A stretch of DNA of 64,000 nucleotides, from assembly GCF_004339745.1 (NCBI RefSeq), contig NZ_SMGP01000001.1, forward strand, positions 4,216,001 through 4,280,000. Reading direction: 5' to 3'. The notes beneath the pieces were generated by a model. It saw nothing but the letters and a program-made list of their open reading frames with translations, made no database searches and was not told where the DNA came from. Positions 1-9,067 of this stretch are shown here, one piece after another. Source of the stretch: Paraburkholderia sp. BL9I2N2 (GTDB taxonomy: Bacteria > Pseudomonadota > Gammaproteobacteria > Burkholderiales > Burkholderiaceae). The stretch's first letter is position 1. Each line of letters opens with the position of its first letter. A program made the translations under genes and the position numbers.

Positions 1-427
1 CATCGAAACGATGCGAATAGAAAATATCGACGTAGTCGAGGCCCATGCGTTGCAGGCTCTGATCGAGACTCGCGAGCACGTATTTGCGCGAACCGCCGCC
101 TTGACCGTACGGACCCGGCCACATGTCCCAACCGGCCTTCGACGAAATCAGCAGCTCATCGCGATACGGCTTGAAGTCGTCCTTGAAGAGCCGGCCGAAA
201 TTGGTTTCGGCGCTGCCGTACGGCGGCCCGTAGTTGTTGGCGAGGTCGAAGTGCGTGATACCCAGGTCGAAGGCCGTGCGCAAGATGTCGCGCTGCGTGG
301 AGATCGGCGTGGTGTCGCCGAAGTTGTGCCACAGTCCGAGCGACAGCGCCGGCAGTTTGAGACCCGACTTGCCGCAGACGCGGTACTGCATATCCGAATA
401 GCGTTCTGAAGCTGCTTCGTAAGCCAT
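1..427 (-). CDS. Aldo/keto reductase, L-glyceraldehyde 3-phosphate reductase type (N-terminal part)
   Basis: The first 142 codons are present, and the rest runs off the left edge. Reading leftwards from the ATG at 427, the protein shows aldo/keto reductase (TIM-barrel) features: LGLWHNFGD near the start, then FDLANNYGPPYGSAE, which carries the conserved Asp and the catalytic Tyr of the superfamily, and SSKAGW with the catalytic Lys. The GPYGQGGGSRKY loop is typical of the YghZ/Gpr subgroup, which reduces L-glyceraldehyde 3-phosphate and methylglyoxal with NADPH in the cytoplasm. The subgroup is inferred from the N-terminal half only. The gene is divergent from the DUF3185 gene, and the 217 bp between them must hold both promoters. 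The family is firm; the exact substrate is not. Confidence 0.85.
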   Translation of the reverse strand, partial: MAYEAASERYSDMQYRVCGKSGLKLPALSLGLWHNFGDTTPISTQRDILRTAFDLGITHFDLANNYGPPYGSAETNFGRLFKDDFKPYRDELLISSKAGWDMWPGPYGQGGGSRKYVLASLDQSLQRMGLDYVDIFYSHRFD

Positions 428-644
428 TGCTAGTGTCCTTGATGGTGAAGGCGCCCGACCAGTATGCGGGCATGGGCAATTGCATGCTGCGGGAGGCGTG
501 CTGCTATGTTTTTGTAGGAGGGGATGCGGCCAGACCGCTATGGTAGCGAATCGACGTGATGCATGCAGACACCCAGTATGCGGGATGGACGATCGCTTGC
601 AGCTCCCCTACACTTTGCCCGATTCAAGCTCATGGGAGAGGTAG

Positions 645-851
645 ATGACGAAGGCGATTTCCATCGCGTTGATTGTCGGCGGTGTCGTGCTGCTGTATTT
701 CGGCGGCCAGGCGTTCAATTCGGTGAGTAGCGACGTCTCGCGCGTCTTTACCGGTTCACCGACCAACAAGGCGATCATGCTGATCGTGGGCGGCGTCGTG
801 GCCACGATCGCCGGATTGACGGGAATGGCTTTGTCGGGACGCAAGCGTTAA
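645..851 (+). CDS. DUF3185 family small membrane protein
   Basis: A 68-residue protein with two hydrophobic segments (about residues 5-22 and 43-62) joined by a short polar loop. It ends in a basic SGRKR tail, so both ends are probably cytoplasmic. The GGVVLLYFGGQAFNS pattern near the N-terminus fits DUF3185, a family of unknown function common in proteobacteria. A good ribosome binding site (GGGAGAGG) lies just before the ATG. It stands alone between a divergent reductase and a convergent dioxygenase gene, so context gives no hint of its role. Confidence 0.8.
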   Translation: MTKAISIALIVGGVVLLYFGGQAFNSVSSDVSRVFTGSPTNKAIMLIVGGVVATIAGLTGMALSGRKR

Positions 852-926
852 CAGCCTGCGCGAGAGTGCGGCGCCTCGGATTTTCAGCGTATGAAGCCGA
901 TGCGCCGCCGCGAGAGATCGAAAAAC

Positions 927-1688
927 CTAGAACGCCACTTCGGGCTTCGCAGCCGAACGGGTGCCGGGCAACGGCACGTTGCTCGCGCCGTGATAGGTGT
1001 ACACCAGAGAAAACTTCACCTGATCGCTGATGTTCTTGCCCGCCGAATGCAGCGTATTGCAGTGAAAGAACACCACGTCGCCGGCCTTCAGTTCAGGCGA
1101 CACCGCCGTGCGAATCCATTCCTGATTTTCTTCCAGATCGGAGCGGAAGAATTTGGACTGATCGAACCGGTCGGAGGTGAACGCGGCGCTGTGCGACTTC
1201 GGCACCAGCCACAGCGCGCCGTTATCCACCGTCTCCGCGCCGACTGCAAGCCACACCGAAACCAGATCGTCCCGCTCGAACGACCAATACCGCACGTCGC
1301 GATGCCAGCCGGTCAAGCTGCCGTACGCCGGATGCTTGGTCATCATGCAGTTATGGTGTGCGCGTGACAGCCGCGGCTCCTCACCGAAATACAGTTCCAT
1401 CCAGCCGCGAATTTCCGGCGCGGTCGCCCACTGCGCGAAACTCGCATGACGTCCATACGCATCCAGCAGCCGCCGCACCGTATGGCCGCCGGGCGCCTGT
1501 TTGGAGCTCGGTGCGCCGGGATACTGCAGATCCGCTTCGAACTCGATCGGCGCGGCTGCTTCCTGCAACTGACGCTGCGCAATCTGCTTCAATTCATCGC
1601 AACGCTCGGGCGACACCAATCCGGGCACCACGACAAAACCCTGCTCCCGCAACGTCTGAATCTGCTCTTTCTTGGAATGAAGTGACAT
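927..1688 (-). CDS. Phytanoyl-CoA dioxygenase (PhyH) family protein
   Basis: 253 residues, full length for the family of non-haem Fe(II)/2-oxoglutarate dioxygenases. The iron-binding facial triad is visible: His129 and Asp131 in GWHRDVRYW and the distal His214 in NTLHSAGKN. The C-terminal half has the expected double-stranded beta-helix pattern. Family members hydroxylate diverse small molecules (phytanoyl-CoA, ectoine, halogenated substrates); nothing here fixes the substrate. It is monocistronic, with DUF3185 convergent downstream and a 460-bp gap upstream. A TACAAT hexamer on the minus strand at 1722-1727 could be its -10 box. The family is confident, the function open. Confidence 0.85.
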   Translation of the reverse strand: MSLHSKKEQIQTLREQGFVVVPGLVSPERCDELKQIAQRQLQEAAAPIEFEADLQYPGAPSSKQAPGGHTVRRLLDAYGRHASFAQWATAPEIRGWMELYFGEEPRLSRAHHNCMMTKHPAYGSLTGWHRDVRYWSFERDDLVSVWLAVGAETVDNGALWLVPKSHSAAFTSDRFDQSKFFRSDLEENQEWIRTAVSPELKAGDVVFFHCNTLHSAGKNISDQVKFSLVYTYHGASNVPLPGTRSAAKPEVAF

Positions 1689-2148
1689 GGTGTTCCGTTA
1701 CTGTCGACAAGCTGATGCCCGATTGTAAAACGGGCGCGATCGCACAGTGTGCTGTTTCACCGCCGCAAAACCGCAGCTTACGCACTGCTTTCATGCGTCA
1801 AGCTCGATTTCATGGCACTTCAAACGGGCAAGCACGCACAAAAATCGACCGCAAAGGGCGCGACCCCGCAGTCGCAAATCGCGATCTACCCCGTAAAAAC
1901 CCGTATTTGCAGGGTAAAAACGGACTTTATGACGTCACGAATCGCGTGTAACCTGCGCTGCATGTTGATCGTCATTCCCGCACTTTCGCGCCGCGCACAG
2001 GCCACCAAGGCCGACTCCGCTGTACTCCGTGCATTTTTCAGTCGAATTCCGGGCTTTCGCGCCGTCCATCGCGACACCGCCATTGGCACATTTGGTGCTC
2101 TTCATGGCGCACATTCCGTCGCGCGACACGTTGCCTACTTGTGAAGCC
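1689..2148. other. Intergenic region between phyH-like gene and small ORF
   Basis: 460 bp without a convincing gene. ORFs crossing it have poor codon-position bias. It holds a minus-strand TACAAT (1722-1727) that may serve the dioxygenase gene. Around 1889-1922 there is a short imperfect direct repeat, GTAAAAACCCG then GTAAAAACGG, whose first copy overlaps the left arm of a small inverted repeat (ACCC...GGGT). No terminator or RNA gene was recognised. Confidence 0.5.
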
Positions 2149-2514
2149 ATGCATACTCTCCTGAGCACCCGTCTTACCCGCGCCGCACTGAAAGCGGCGC
2201 GTCCCGCGCGCCGCCATGTCGTGCGCGCGCTGCGCCATCACGCCACCCGCACCCGCGCGTTGGGCGAACAATGGCGCGATGCCAAAGCCGTCGACGGCAT
2301 TCGCACCTGGTTCAACACGTTCTTCTCCGCCTTGCGTCTGCAAGGCAGCTCGCGCCGTTTTTCGCTGCGCACGCTGCTGCGCAAACCGACGCCGCTGCGC
2401 CTCACCGCGCAACGCGCACCCGTTGCCGTGCCGCAGAACACGAGCCGGCGCCCGCGTCGGATGTCGACGAATGGCAGCACCGGCTGGTTCGCGTTCGCGT
2501 TTGCGAGCCGTTAA
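2149..2514 (+). CDS. Small arginine-rich hypothetical protein
   Basis: 121 residues, not recognised. The ORF is called because its third codon positions are strongly G/C, as in neighbouring real genes, and because it is followed by a terminator at 2641-2674. The product is very basic (many Arg, few acidic residues), has no clear signal peptide, and ends in an aromatic stretch (TGWFAFAFASR). An in-frame extension upstream to 2029 exists but loses the codon bias. No strong ribosome binding site precedes the ATG. It could be a nucleic-acid-associated small protein or a spurious ORF in GC-rich DNA. Confidence 0.4.
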   Translation: MHTLLSTRLTRAALKAARPARRHVVRALRHHATRTRALGEQWRDAKAVDGIRTWFNTFFSALRLQGSSRRFSLRTLLRKPTPLRLTAQRAPVAVPQNTSRRPRRMSTNGSTGWFAFAFASR

Positions 2515-2640
2515 GGCGAGTACAGAACACGCTGCTCGACCCGCGCGGTTCCACGCACTACGCGCTGACGATGCGAAAGCCCATCGCGGCCGGTGAAGCC
2601 GCGGGTCGATTGCGCAGCAAAGCGACCGCCGCAAACTAAA

Positions 2641-2674
2641 AAAACCCTGCTGGCTCACGCCAGCAGGGTTTTTT
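2641..2674. terminator. Bidirectional rho-independent terminator
   Basis: Perfect 10-bp stem CCCTGCTGGC / GCCAGCAGGG with a TCAC loop, flanked by an A-run on the left and a T-run on the right. It can therefore stop transcription of metK (leftwards) and of the small ORF (rightwards). Confidence 0.9.
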
Positions 2675-2695
2675 GTTGAAACGGACAACTCGCGC

Positions 2696-3886
2696 TTATT
2701 CGGCCAGCGCGGCAACCGGTTCCGTGCCAGCGGCTTCGGCGAGCGCCAATGCCTTGTCCGTGGATTCCCACGTGAATTCCGGCTCTTCGCGGCCAAAGTG
2801 ACCGTAGGCCGCGCTCTTCTCGTAGATCGGACGCAGCAGATCGAGCATCTGGATGATGCCCTTCGGACGCAGGTCGAAATGCTCCTGCACCAGACGCGTG
2901 ATAGTCGCATCCGACACGCGGCCCGTGCCGAACGTGTTCACCATGACCGACGTCGGCTGGGCGACGCCGATGGCGTACGACACCTGAATCAGGCAGCGCG
3001 AAGCGAGGCCCGCGGCCACGATGTTCTTCGCGACATAACGGCCGGCGTAGGCCGCCGAACGGTCGACCTTCGACGGATCCTTGCCCGAGAACGCGCCGCC
3101 GCCGTGCGGTGCGGCACCGCCGTACGTATCGACGATGATCTTGCGGCCGGTCAAACCGCAATCGCCTTGCGGACCACCGATCACGAAACGACCCGTCGGG
3201 TTCACCAGGAACTTGATGTCGCCCTTGATGAGTTCGGCCGGCAGCGTCGGCTTGATCACTTCTTCGATCACGGCTTCGCGCAGCGTGCCCAGATCGATGT
3301 CCGGCGAATGCTGTGTGGACAGCACCACGGTGTCGATCGAATGCGGCTTGCCGTCGACATAACGCACGGTGACTTGCGACTTCGCGTCCGGACGCAGCCA
3401 GGGCAAACGGCCGTCACGGCGCAGATTTGCCTGACGCTCCACCAGACGGTGCGACAGGTGGATCGGCAGCGGCATCAGTTCAGGCGTTTCTTCGCACGCG
3501 TAACCGAACATCAGGCCCTGGTCGCCGGCGCCTTGATCGAGGTTGTTGTCGTGCGCGCGGTCCACGCCCTGGGCGATGTCCGGCGATTGCTTGTCGTATG
3601 CGACGAGCACCGCGCAGCCGCGGTAATCGATGCCGTAGTCGGTGTTGTCGTAACCGATGCGCTTGATCGTGTTGCGCGCAACCTGGATGTAATCGACGTT
3701 CGCGGTCGTGGTGATTTCACCGGCCAGCACGACGAGACCCGTGTTGCACAGCGTTTCCGCGGCGACACGCGAGTATTTGTCCTGAGCGAGGATGGCGTCG
3801 AGAATGGCATCCGAAATCTGATCCGCGACTTTGTCGGGATGGCCTTCGGAGACGGATTCGGAAGTGAAGAGATAGTCGTTTGCCAC
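2696..3886 (-). CDS. metK: S-adenosylmethionine synthetase
   Basis: 396 residues. Makes S-adenosylmethionine from methionine and ATP in the cytoplasm, releasing phosphate and diphosphate. Family signatures are visible: SVSEGHPDKV at the N-terminus (methionine and Mg binding), GDQGLMFGYA (PROSITE signature 1) and GGGAFSGKDPSKVDRS (signature 2, nucleotide and phosphate binding). The start is taken as GTG at 3886, because AGGAG lies 9 nt upstream and this gives the usual N-terminus ANDYLFTSES; an ATG 13 codons further up adds unrelated residues. It is monocistronic, divergent from the lpxL-type gene, and ends at a strong terminator. Its product is the ligand of the riboswitch upstream of metX in this window. 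Confidence 0.97.
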   Translation of the reverse strand: MANDYLFTSESVSEGHPDKVADQISDAILDAILAQDKYSRVAAETLCNTGLVVLAGEITTTANVDYIQVARNTIKRIGYDNTDYGIDYRGCAVLVAYDKQSPDIAQGVDRAHDNNLDQGAGDQGLMFGYACEETPELMPLPIHLSHRLVERQANLRRDGRLPWLRPDAKSQVTVRYVDGKPHSIDTVVLSTQHSPDIDLGTLREAVIEEVIKPTLPAELIKGDIKFLVNPTGRFVIGGPQGDCGLTGRKIIVDTYGGAAPHGGGAFSGKDPSKVDRSAAYAGRYVAKNIVAAGLASRCLIQVSYAIGVAQPTSVMVNTFGTGRVSDATITRLVQEHFDLRPKGIIQMLDLLRPIYEKSAAYGHFGREEPEFTWESTDKALALAEAAGTEPVAALAE

Positions 3887-4163
3887 GTTGCAGACTCCTG
3901 TTTTGTGGTTACGGTTGAGTTTCACGTAGCCAGCTTCGGGAGCCTTGAAGCGGCGACGCTTTAGCGGATTACCTTACCGGGAGGCGCAAATCACATGGTT
4001 TGCAGCCACCGGCTTCGCCCCGCAAGTTGTCTATTAACTCGGCGAAGCCCTTATTATAGCGACTTCTTATGATTGTCACAGAGTGTCCAAGAGTGCGGTA
4101 TTACGTCAACTTTTCCGCTTTCCTGAAGCCTGCCTTGCCCCGCGCCTCTTTTCAGGGGGTGGC

Positions 4164-5048
4164 ATGCTGAGCCGCTATGGCGCCAAACTCGCGATCGGGC
4201 TGCTGAAACTGTTTGCACTGTTACCTTATGGTGTCATCGCCCGTCTCGGTGACGGACTCGGCTGGCTGCTGTATCAGATCCCGAGCCGGCGCAAACGCAT
4301 CGTCCATATCAATCTGAAGCTGTGCTTCCCCGAATGGAGCGACGAACGCCGTGAAGACGTCGCGCAGAAGCATTTCCGCCACGCGATCCGCAGCTACCTC
4401 GAGCGCAGCGTGCAGTGGTTCGGCTCGGCGAAGAAGCTCGAAAAGCTGATCCAGCTCGACAGCGCGATCGATCTGACGGACCCGAATTTGCCGCCCACGC
4501 TGTTTCTCGGCTTACACTTCGTCGGTATCGAGGCCGGGTCGATCTTCCTGAACTATTCGCTCAAGCGCCAATGCGGCTCGCTCTATCAGCCGATGTCGAA
4601 CCCGGAACTGGAAGAAGTCGCCAAAGCGGCGCGCGCGCGCTTCGGCGCGGACATGGCGAGCCGCGCCGACAGCGCGCGCATCGTGCTGCGCTGGCTCCGC
4701 GACGGCAAGCCGGTGATGCTCGGCGCCGATATGGACTACGGCGCTCGCAACTCCACCTTCGTGCCGTTCTTCGGCGTGCCGACCTGCACGCTGACCGCGG
4801 TGGGGCGTCTGGCCAAGGTCGGCCACGCGCAGGTCGTGCCGTTCATCGGCGAAGTGCTGCCGAATTACAAAGGCTACCGCCTCAAGGTGTTCAAGCCGTG
4901 GGAAAACTACCCGACCGGTGACGACGATGCGGACGCCCGTCGCATGAATGCTTTCCTGGAAGAGCAGATTCCGTTGATGCCCGAGCAGTACTACTGGGTG
5001 CATAAGCGCTTCAAAACCCGGCCGCCGGGCGAACCGAGCGTGTATTGA
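4164..5048 (+). CDS. lpxL: Lipid A biosynthesis acyltransferase (LpxL/HtrB family)
   Basis: 294 residues. Transfers a secondary acyl chain from acyl-ACP to the lipid A precursor at the inner membrane. A hydrophobic N-terminal segment (about residues 10-30) provides membrane anchoring. The catalytic HX4E motif is His118-Glu123 in GLHFVGIE, and the RxxM/D-type motifs of the family follow. The ATG at 4164 is chosen over the GTG at 4083 because AGGGGGT lies just upstream and the extra residues do not look conserved. It opens a forward run with dapF, DUF484 and xerC. Whether it is the laurate or another late acyltransferase cannot be decided here. Confidence 0.9.
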   Translation: MLSRYGAKLAIGLLKLFALLPYGVIARLGDGLGWLLYQIPSRRKRIVHINLKLCFPEWSDERREDVAQKHFRHAIRSYLERSVQWFGSAKKLEKLIQLDSAIDLTDPNLPPTLFLGLHFVGIEAGSIFLNYSLKRQCGSLYQPMSNPELEEVAKAARARFGADMASRADSARIVLRWLRDGKPVMLGADMDYGARNSTFVPFFGVPTCTLTAVGRLAKVGHAQVVPFIGEVLPNYKGYRLKVFKPWENYPTGDDDADARRMNAFLEEQIPLMPEQYYWVHKRFKTRPPGEPSVY

Positions 5049-5131
5049 ACGGGCCGCCTTCGCGGTGTGCGAAGAAAGCGCCCGGACGCGGAAATAACGC
5101 GGCGTTCGGGCGCACCCAAGGGCGCGTCACT

Positions 5132-5137
5132 TACAAT
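5132..5137 (+). promoter_or_regulatory. Possible -10 box immediately upstream of dapF
   Basis: TACAAT ends 6 nt before the dapF ATG. No Shine-Dalgarno sequence lies between them, so a transcript from here would be leaderless or nearly so. No convincing -35 element is seen (TTCGGG would need a 21-bp spacer). Confidence 0.35.
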
Positions 5138-5143
5138 AGCGTG

Positions 5144-6031
5144 ATGAAACTGAAATTCACCAAAATGCACGGCGCGGGCAATGACTTCGTCGTGCTCGAC
5201 GGCTACACCCAACCGGTCAACCTGACGCCGGTGCAGGTGCGCGCGCTCGCGGACCGGCATTTCGGCGTCGGCGCCGACCAGTTGCTGCTGGTCGAAAAGC
5301 CCACGGTGGCCGGCGTCGATTTCAGATATCGCATCTTCAATTGCGACGGCGGCGAGGTCGAGCATTGCGGCAACGGCGCACGCTGCTTCGTCAAGTTCGT
5401 GCGCGACAGCGGCCTCACCGATCAACGCAGCGTACGCGTGCAGGTGCAAAAGGGCACCATCACGCTGACCATGCAGGAAAACGGCGAAGTGCTGGTCGAC
5501 ATGGGCTCGCCCGTGTTCGACCCGGAGCGCGTACCGTTCGCCACCAAAGGTCTGGAAGGCCGCCGCGAAGGCGCGGACACGCTCTGGCCGCTCGACGTGA
5601 GCGGCACGACGCGCTGGATTTCGGTGGTATCGATGGGCAACCCGCACGCCGTGCAAGTGATCGACGACGTCGAAGCATTCCCCGTGCTGGTCGAAGGCCC
5701 GGTGATCGAACGTCATGCGCGTTTTCCGCAGCGGGTGAACGCGGGCTTCATGCAGATCGTCGGCCGCAGCGAGATCAAGCTGCGCGTGTACGAACGCGGC
5801 GCGGGCGAAACGCTGGCGTGCGGAACGGGCGCCTGCGCGGCCGTCGCGGCCGGCATCCGGCGCGGGCTGCTGGACGCACCGGTGCTCGTGCACACGCACG
5901 GCGGCACACTCACCATCACGTGGGACAGCACGCAAGCAGACGAGCCGCTGCTGATGGCCGGGCCTGCCGCGACGGTCTTCGAAGGCGAAATCGAACTGCC
6001 CGACTCATTAGCCGATTCACAGGCCGCATAA
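5144..6031 (+). CDS. dapF: Diaminopimelate epimerase
   Basis: 295 residues. Interconverts LL- and meso-diaminopimelate for lysine and peptidoglycan synthesis, without cofactor, through two cysteines. Both are visible: Cys75 in EHCGNGARC and Cys226 in GETLACGTGACA, each in one of two mirror-image domains. The start MKLKFTKMHGAGNDF is the family's usual N-terminus. The frame stays open back to 5045, but the upstream residues are not family-like. The gene lies 95 bp after lpxL and is followed by DUF484 and xerC, the same order as dapF-yigA-xerC in Escherichia coli. Confidence 0.97.
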   Translation: MKLKFTKMHGAGNDFVVLDGYTQPVNLTPVQVRALADRHFGVGADQLLLVEKPTVAGVDFRYRIFNCDGGEVEHCGNGARCFVKFVRDSGLTDQRSVRVQVQKGTITLTMQENGEVLVDMGSPVFDPERVPFATKGLEGRREGADTLWPLDVSGTTRWISVVSMGNPHAVQVIDDVEAFPVLVEGPVIERHARFPQRVNAGFMQIVGRSEIKLRVYERGAGETLACGTGACAAVAAGIRRGLLDAPVLVHTHGGTLTITWDSTQADEPLLMAGPAATVFEGEIELPDSLADSQAA

Positions 6032-6088
6032 ACTCATTGACCGATGCTTCGCCTCAAGGCGTCGCCCCGTAGTCCTTTAGCCCAAACC

Positions 6089-6811
6089 ATGAACGATCGC
6101 GAAGTCGCCGAATATCTGCTCGCCAATCCTGAATTTTTCGCCGAACACGCGGAAATGCTCGCGACGATCCGCCTCGCGAATCCACACGGCAAAGCCGCGG
6201 TGTCTCTGCAGGAACGGCAGATGGAGATGCTGCGCGACAAGAACAAGCATCTCGAACGACGTCTCGCCGAACTCCTGCGCTACGGCCACGAGAACGACAG
6301 CATCGCGTCGAAATTCAACCGCTGGACCATTCGCGTGATGGCTGAGCGCGATCCGTATGCGCTGCCGCGCACGATCGCCACCGGTTTGCGCGACATCTTC
6401 GACGTGCCGCAAGCCGCGCTGCGCGTGTGGGATGTGGCCGAGCCGTATGCTCAGGCCGACTTCGCACGCCATGTCGGCGAGGAAGTGCGCATCTTCGCTA
6501 ATAGCCTGACCACGCCGTATTGCGGCGCGAATACCGGCTTCGAGGCGGCGCAGTGGCTGGCGCCGTCCGTGGCCGCTGTGAGCGACGAGGGCGCGGCCGG
6601 CCACGCGGCGTCCGAGTCGGCGCACGCCACCGAATCGATCGCCCTGCTCGCGCTGCGCGATCCCGAAGGCAAGGAAGAAGCGCCGACCTTCGGCCTGCTG
6701 GTGATGGGCTCGGCCGACGCGCGCCGCTTCCACGACGGCATGGCCACCGATTTCCTGACGCAGATCGGCGCGCTGGCCAGCGCCGCGCTGAGCCGTCTGT
6801 TGCCGCGTTGA
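6089..6811 (+). CDS. DUF484 family protein (GAF-like)
   Basis: 240 residues. DUF484 proteins resemble GAF domains and sit between dapF and xerC in many proteobacteria; no biochemical role is established. Visible here are the N-terminal MNDREVAEYLLANPEFF motif, a probable helical segment rich in Gln, Arg and Glu (about residues 45-70), then the GAF-like part ending TDFLTQIGALASAAL. An alternative ATG at 6044 adds 15 residues, and neither start has a clear ribosome binding site; the shorter form matches the usual family N-terminus. A link to chromosome dimer resolution is suggested only by its neighbour xerC. Confidence 0.85.
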   Translation: MNDREVAEYLLANPEFFAEHAEMLATIRLANPHGKAAVSLQERQMEMLRDKNKHLERRLAELLRYGHENDSIASKFNRWTIRVMAERDPYALPRTIATGLRDIFDVPQAALRVWDVAEPYAQADFARHVGEEVRIFANSLTTPYCGANTGFEAAQWLAPSVAAVSDEGAAGHAASESAHATESIALLALRDPEGKEEAPTFGLLVMGSADARRFHDGMATDFLTQIGALASAALSRLLPR

Positions 6812-6851
6812 GCCGCGTCTAGCTCCGCGCCAGCCGCTCAACAAGCCCATC

Positions 6852-7775
6852 GTGACCGCCGCCGACCCGATCGCCGCCTATCTGTTGAATCTCGAACACG
6901 AGCGGCGGCTGTCGGCACATACGCTGCGCGGCTACACCCACGAACTCGAAGAACTCAAGCAGTTGGCCAAAGGCAGGCCGCTCGAAAGCCTGACCGCCGT
7001 GGACATTCGCGGCGCCGTTTCGCGAGCGCACGCCGGCGGCCTGACGGCGCGCTCAATCAGTCACCGGCTGTCGGCGTGGCGCGCGTTTTACCGCTGGCTC
7101 GCCGGCCGGGTCGATCTGCCGGCCAATCCGGTCGCGACCGTGCGCGCGCCGAAGCAGCCTAAAACGCTGCCCAAAGCGCTTTCCGTCGACGACGCTACGC
7201 GCCTGATGGAAAGTCCGCCCGCTGCATCGCCCGAAGGTTTGCGCGATCACGCCATGCTCGAACTGTTCTACTCGTCGGGGCTGCGGCTCGCGGAACTAGT
7301 CGGTCTCGACGCCCGTTTCGCCGATGCCGACGGCTACCGCTCGGCCGGCTGGCTCAAGCTCGATTCCGCCGAAGTCGAAGTGCTCGGCAAGGGCAATCGG
7401 CGCCGCGTCGTGCCGGTCGGCAGCAAGGCGCTGGAAGCCTTGAGCGCCTGGCTCGCCGTCCGTGACCAGATGGTGAAGCACGATCCGCATCCACTGTTTC
7501 TGTCGGTGCGCGGCAACCGACTGTCGCCGAACGTCGTGCGTGAGCGCGTGAAGCGCGCGGCACTGGTCGCCGGCATTCCCGCCAATGTGCATCCGCACGT
7601 GCTGCGGCATTCGTTCGCCACGCACGTGCTGCAGTCGAGCGGCGATCTGCGCGCCGTGCAGGAACTGCTTGGCCACGCCAGCATCACCGCGACGCAGGTC
7701 TACACCGCGCTCGATTTCCAGCATCTCGCGCACGTCTACGATCAGGCTCATCCGCGCGCCAAAAAACGCGACTGA
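6852..7775 (+). CDS. xerC: Tyrosine recombinase XerC
   Basis: 307 residues, GTG start. With XerD it resolves chromosome dimers at dif. The N-terminal SAM-like DNA-binding domain occupies about residues 1-90 and the catalytic domain the rest. The catalytic set is visible: Arg145 in SSGLRLAEL, His249 and Arg252 in HVLRHSFATH, His275 in LGHASI and the nucleophile Tyr284 in TQVYT. It lies 40 bp after DUF484 in the conserved dapF-DUF484-xerC block. XerD and dif are not in the window. Confidence 0.96.
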   Translation: MTAADPIAAYLLNLEHERRLSAHTLRGYTHELEELKQLAKGRPLESLTAVDIRGAVSRAHAGGLTARSISHRLSAWRAFYRWLAGRVDLPANPVATVRAPKQPKTLPKALSVDDATRLMESPPAASPEGLRDHAMLELFYSSGLRLAELVGLDARFADADGYRSAGWLKLDSAEVEVLGKGNRRRVVPVGSKALEALSAWLAVRDQMVKHDPHPLFLSVRGNRLSPNVVRERVKRAALVAGIPANVHPHVLRHSFATHVLQSSGDLRAVQELLGHASITATQVYTALDFQHLAHVYDQAHPRAKKRD

Positions 7776-7864
7776 CTCCGCGACTCGCGGCGTGCAGTCT
7801 CCGCCTTCGCTTCACCTGCCGCGTGCGCTAAGCCGCGCGGCCCATTGCTCTCTCTGACACCCTG

Positions 7865-9067
7865 ATGAATACCGTTACGCTCAAACCGTCGAAAGAAAAG
7901 TCGCTGCTGCGCCGCCATCCGTGGGTCTATGCCAACGCGATCGACCGGATCGACGGCAATCCCGCGCCCGGCGCCACCGTGCTGGTGCGCGCGCACGACG
8001 GCCGTTTTCTCGCGCGCGCGGCCTACAGCCCGCACTCGCAGATCCGCGCCCGCGTGTGGAGTTTCGACGAATCCGAGCCGATCGATCACGCGTTCTTCAA
8101 GCGGCGCGTGCAGCGCGCGCTCGCCCATCGTCAGACGATGGTCCACGACACCGGCGCGGTCCGGCTGATTTTCGGCGAGGCGGACGGCCTGCCGGGCTTG
8201 ATCGTCGATCACTACGTTGCCGAGGACGAAGGCCAGCGCAGCCAGTTGGTCTGCCAGTTCATGGCGGCGGGCGTCGAGGCGTGGAAGGAAGCGATCGTTG
8301 CGGCGCTGACGGGCGCGACCGGCTGTCCGAATGTCTACGAACGCTCGGACGTGTCGATTCGTCAGAAGGAAGGACTTGAACAGGTCACGGGCGTGCTGGC
8401 GGGCGAAGCGCCGTCGGAAGCGTTGATCGCGAGCGAAAACGGCGTGCGTTATCACGTCGACGTGCGCAACGGCCACAAGACCGGCTTTTATGTCGACCAG
8501 CGCGACAACCGCCTGCTGGTGCAACAGCTCGCGCAGGATCGCGAGGTGCTGAACTGCTTCTGCTACACCGGCGGATTCTCGCTCGCAGCGTTGAAAGGCG
8601 GCGCCAAACGGGTGGTGTCGATCGATTCGTCGGGCGACGCGCTGGCGATCGCCCAGCAAAACGTGGCGGCCAATGGTTTCGACGCCGAACGCGCCACCTG
8701 GCTCGACGCCGACGCGTTCAAAACGCTGCGCCGCCTTTACGACGACGGCGAGCGCTTCGACCTGATCGCGCTCGATCCGCCGAAATTCGCGCCGTCGCGT
8801 GAACATGTGGACCGCGCGTCGCGCGCTTACAAGGACATCAACCTGACCGGGCTGAAGCTGCTGCGCCCGGGCGGCCTGCTCTTCACCTATTCGTGCTCCG
8901 GCGCGATCGACGCCGAACTGTTCCAGAAAATCGTCTCCGGCGCGGCCGCCGACGCGCGCGTGGACGCCCGGATTCTCAAGCGACTGGGGGCCGGCGTGGA
9001 TCACCCGTTGCTCACCGCGTTCCCGGAAGGCGAATACCTGAAGGGCCTGCTGTTGCAAATCGCCTGA
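7865..9067 (+). CDS. rlmI: 23S rRNA (cytosine-5) methyltransferase, RlmI family
   Basis: 400 residues. An N-terminal PUA-like domain (about 1-80; LLRRHPWVYANAI) is followed by a Rossmann SAM-dependent methyltransferase domain with motif I NCFCYTGGFSLAAL near residues 228-241 and motif IV ALDPPKFAPS near residues 302-311. The class is RlmI/RlmK; RlmI methylates C1962 of 23S rRNA in Escherichia coli. The catalytic cysteine is probably in FTYSCSGAI near residue 345. It follows xerC at 89 bp and may share its transcript. Confidence 0.9.
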   Translation: MNTVTLKPSKEKSLLRRHPWVYANAIDRIDGNPAPGATVLVRAHDGRFLARAAYSPHSQIRARVWSFDESEPIDHAFFKRRVQRALAHRQTMVHDTGAVRLIFGEADGLPGLIVDHYVAEDEGQRSQLVCQFMAAGVEAWKEAIVAALTGATGCPNVYERSDVSIRQKEGLEQVTGVLAGEAPSEALIASENGVRYHVDVRNGHKTGFYVDQRDNRLLVQQLAQDREVLNCFCYTGGFSLAALKGGAKRVVSIDSSGDALAIAQQNVAANGFDAERATWLDADAFKTLRRLYDDGERFDLIALDPPKFAPSREHVDRASRAYKDINLTGLKLLRPGGLLFTYSCSGAIDAELFQKIVSGAAADARVDARILKRLGAGVDHPLLTAFPEGEYLKGLLLQIA

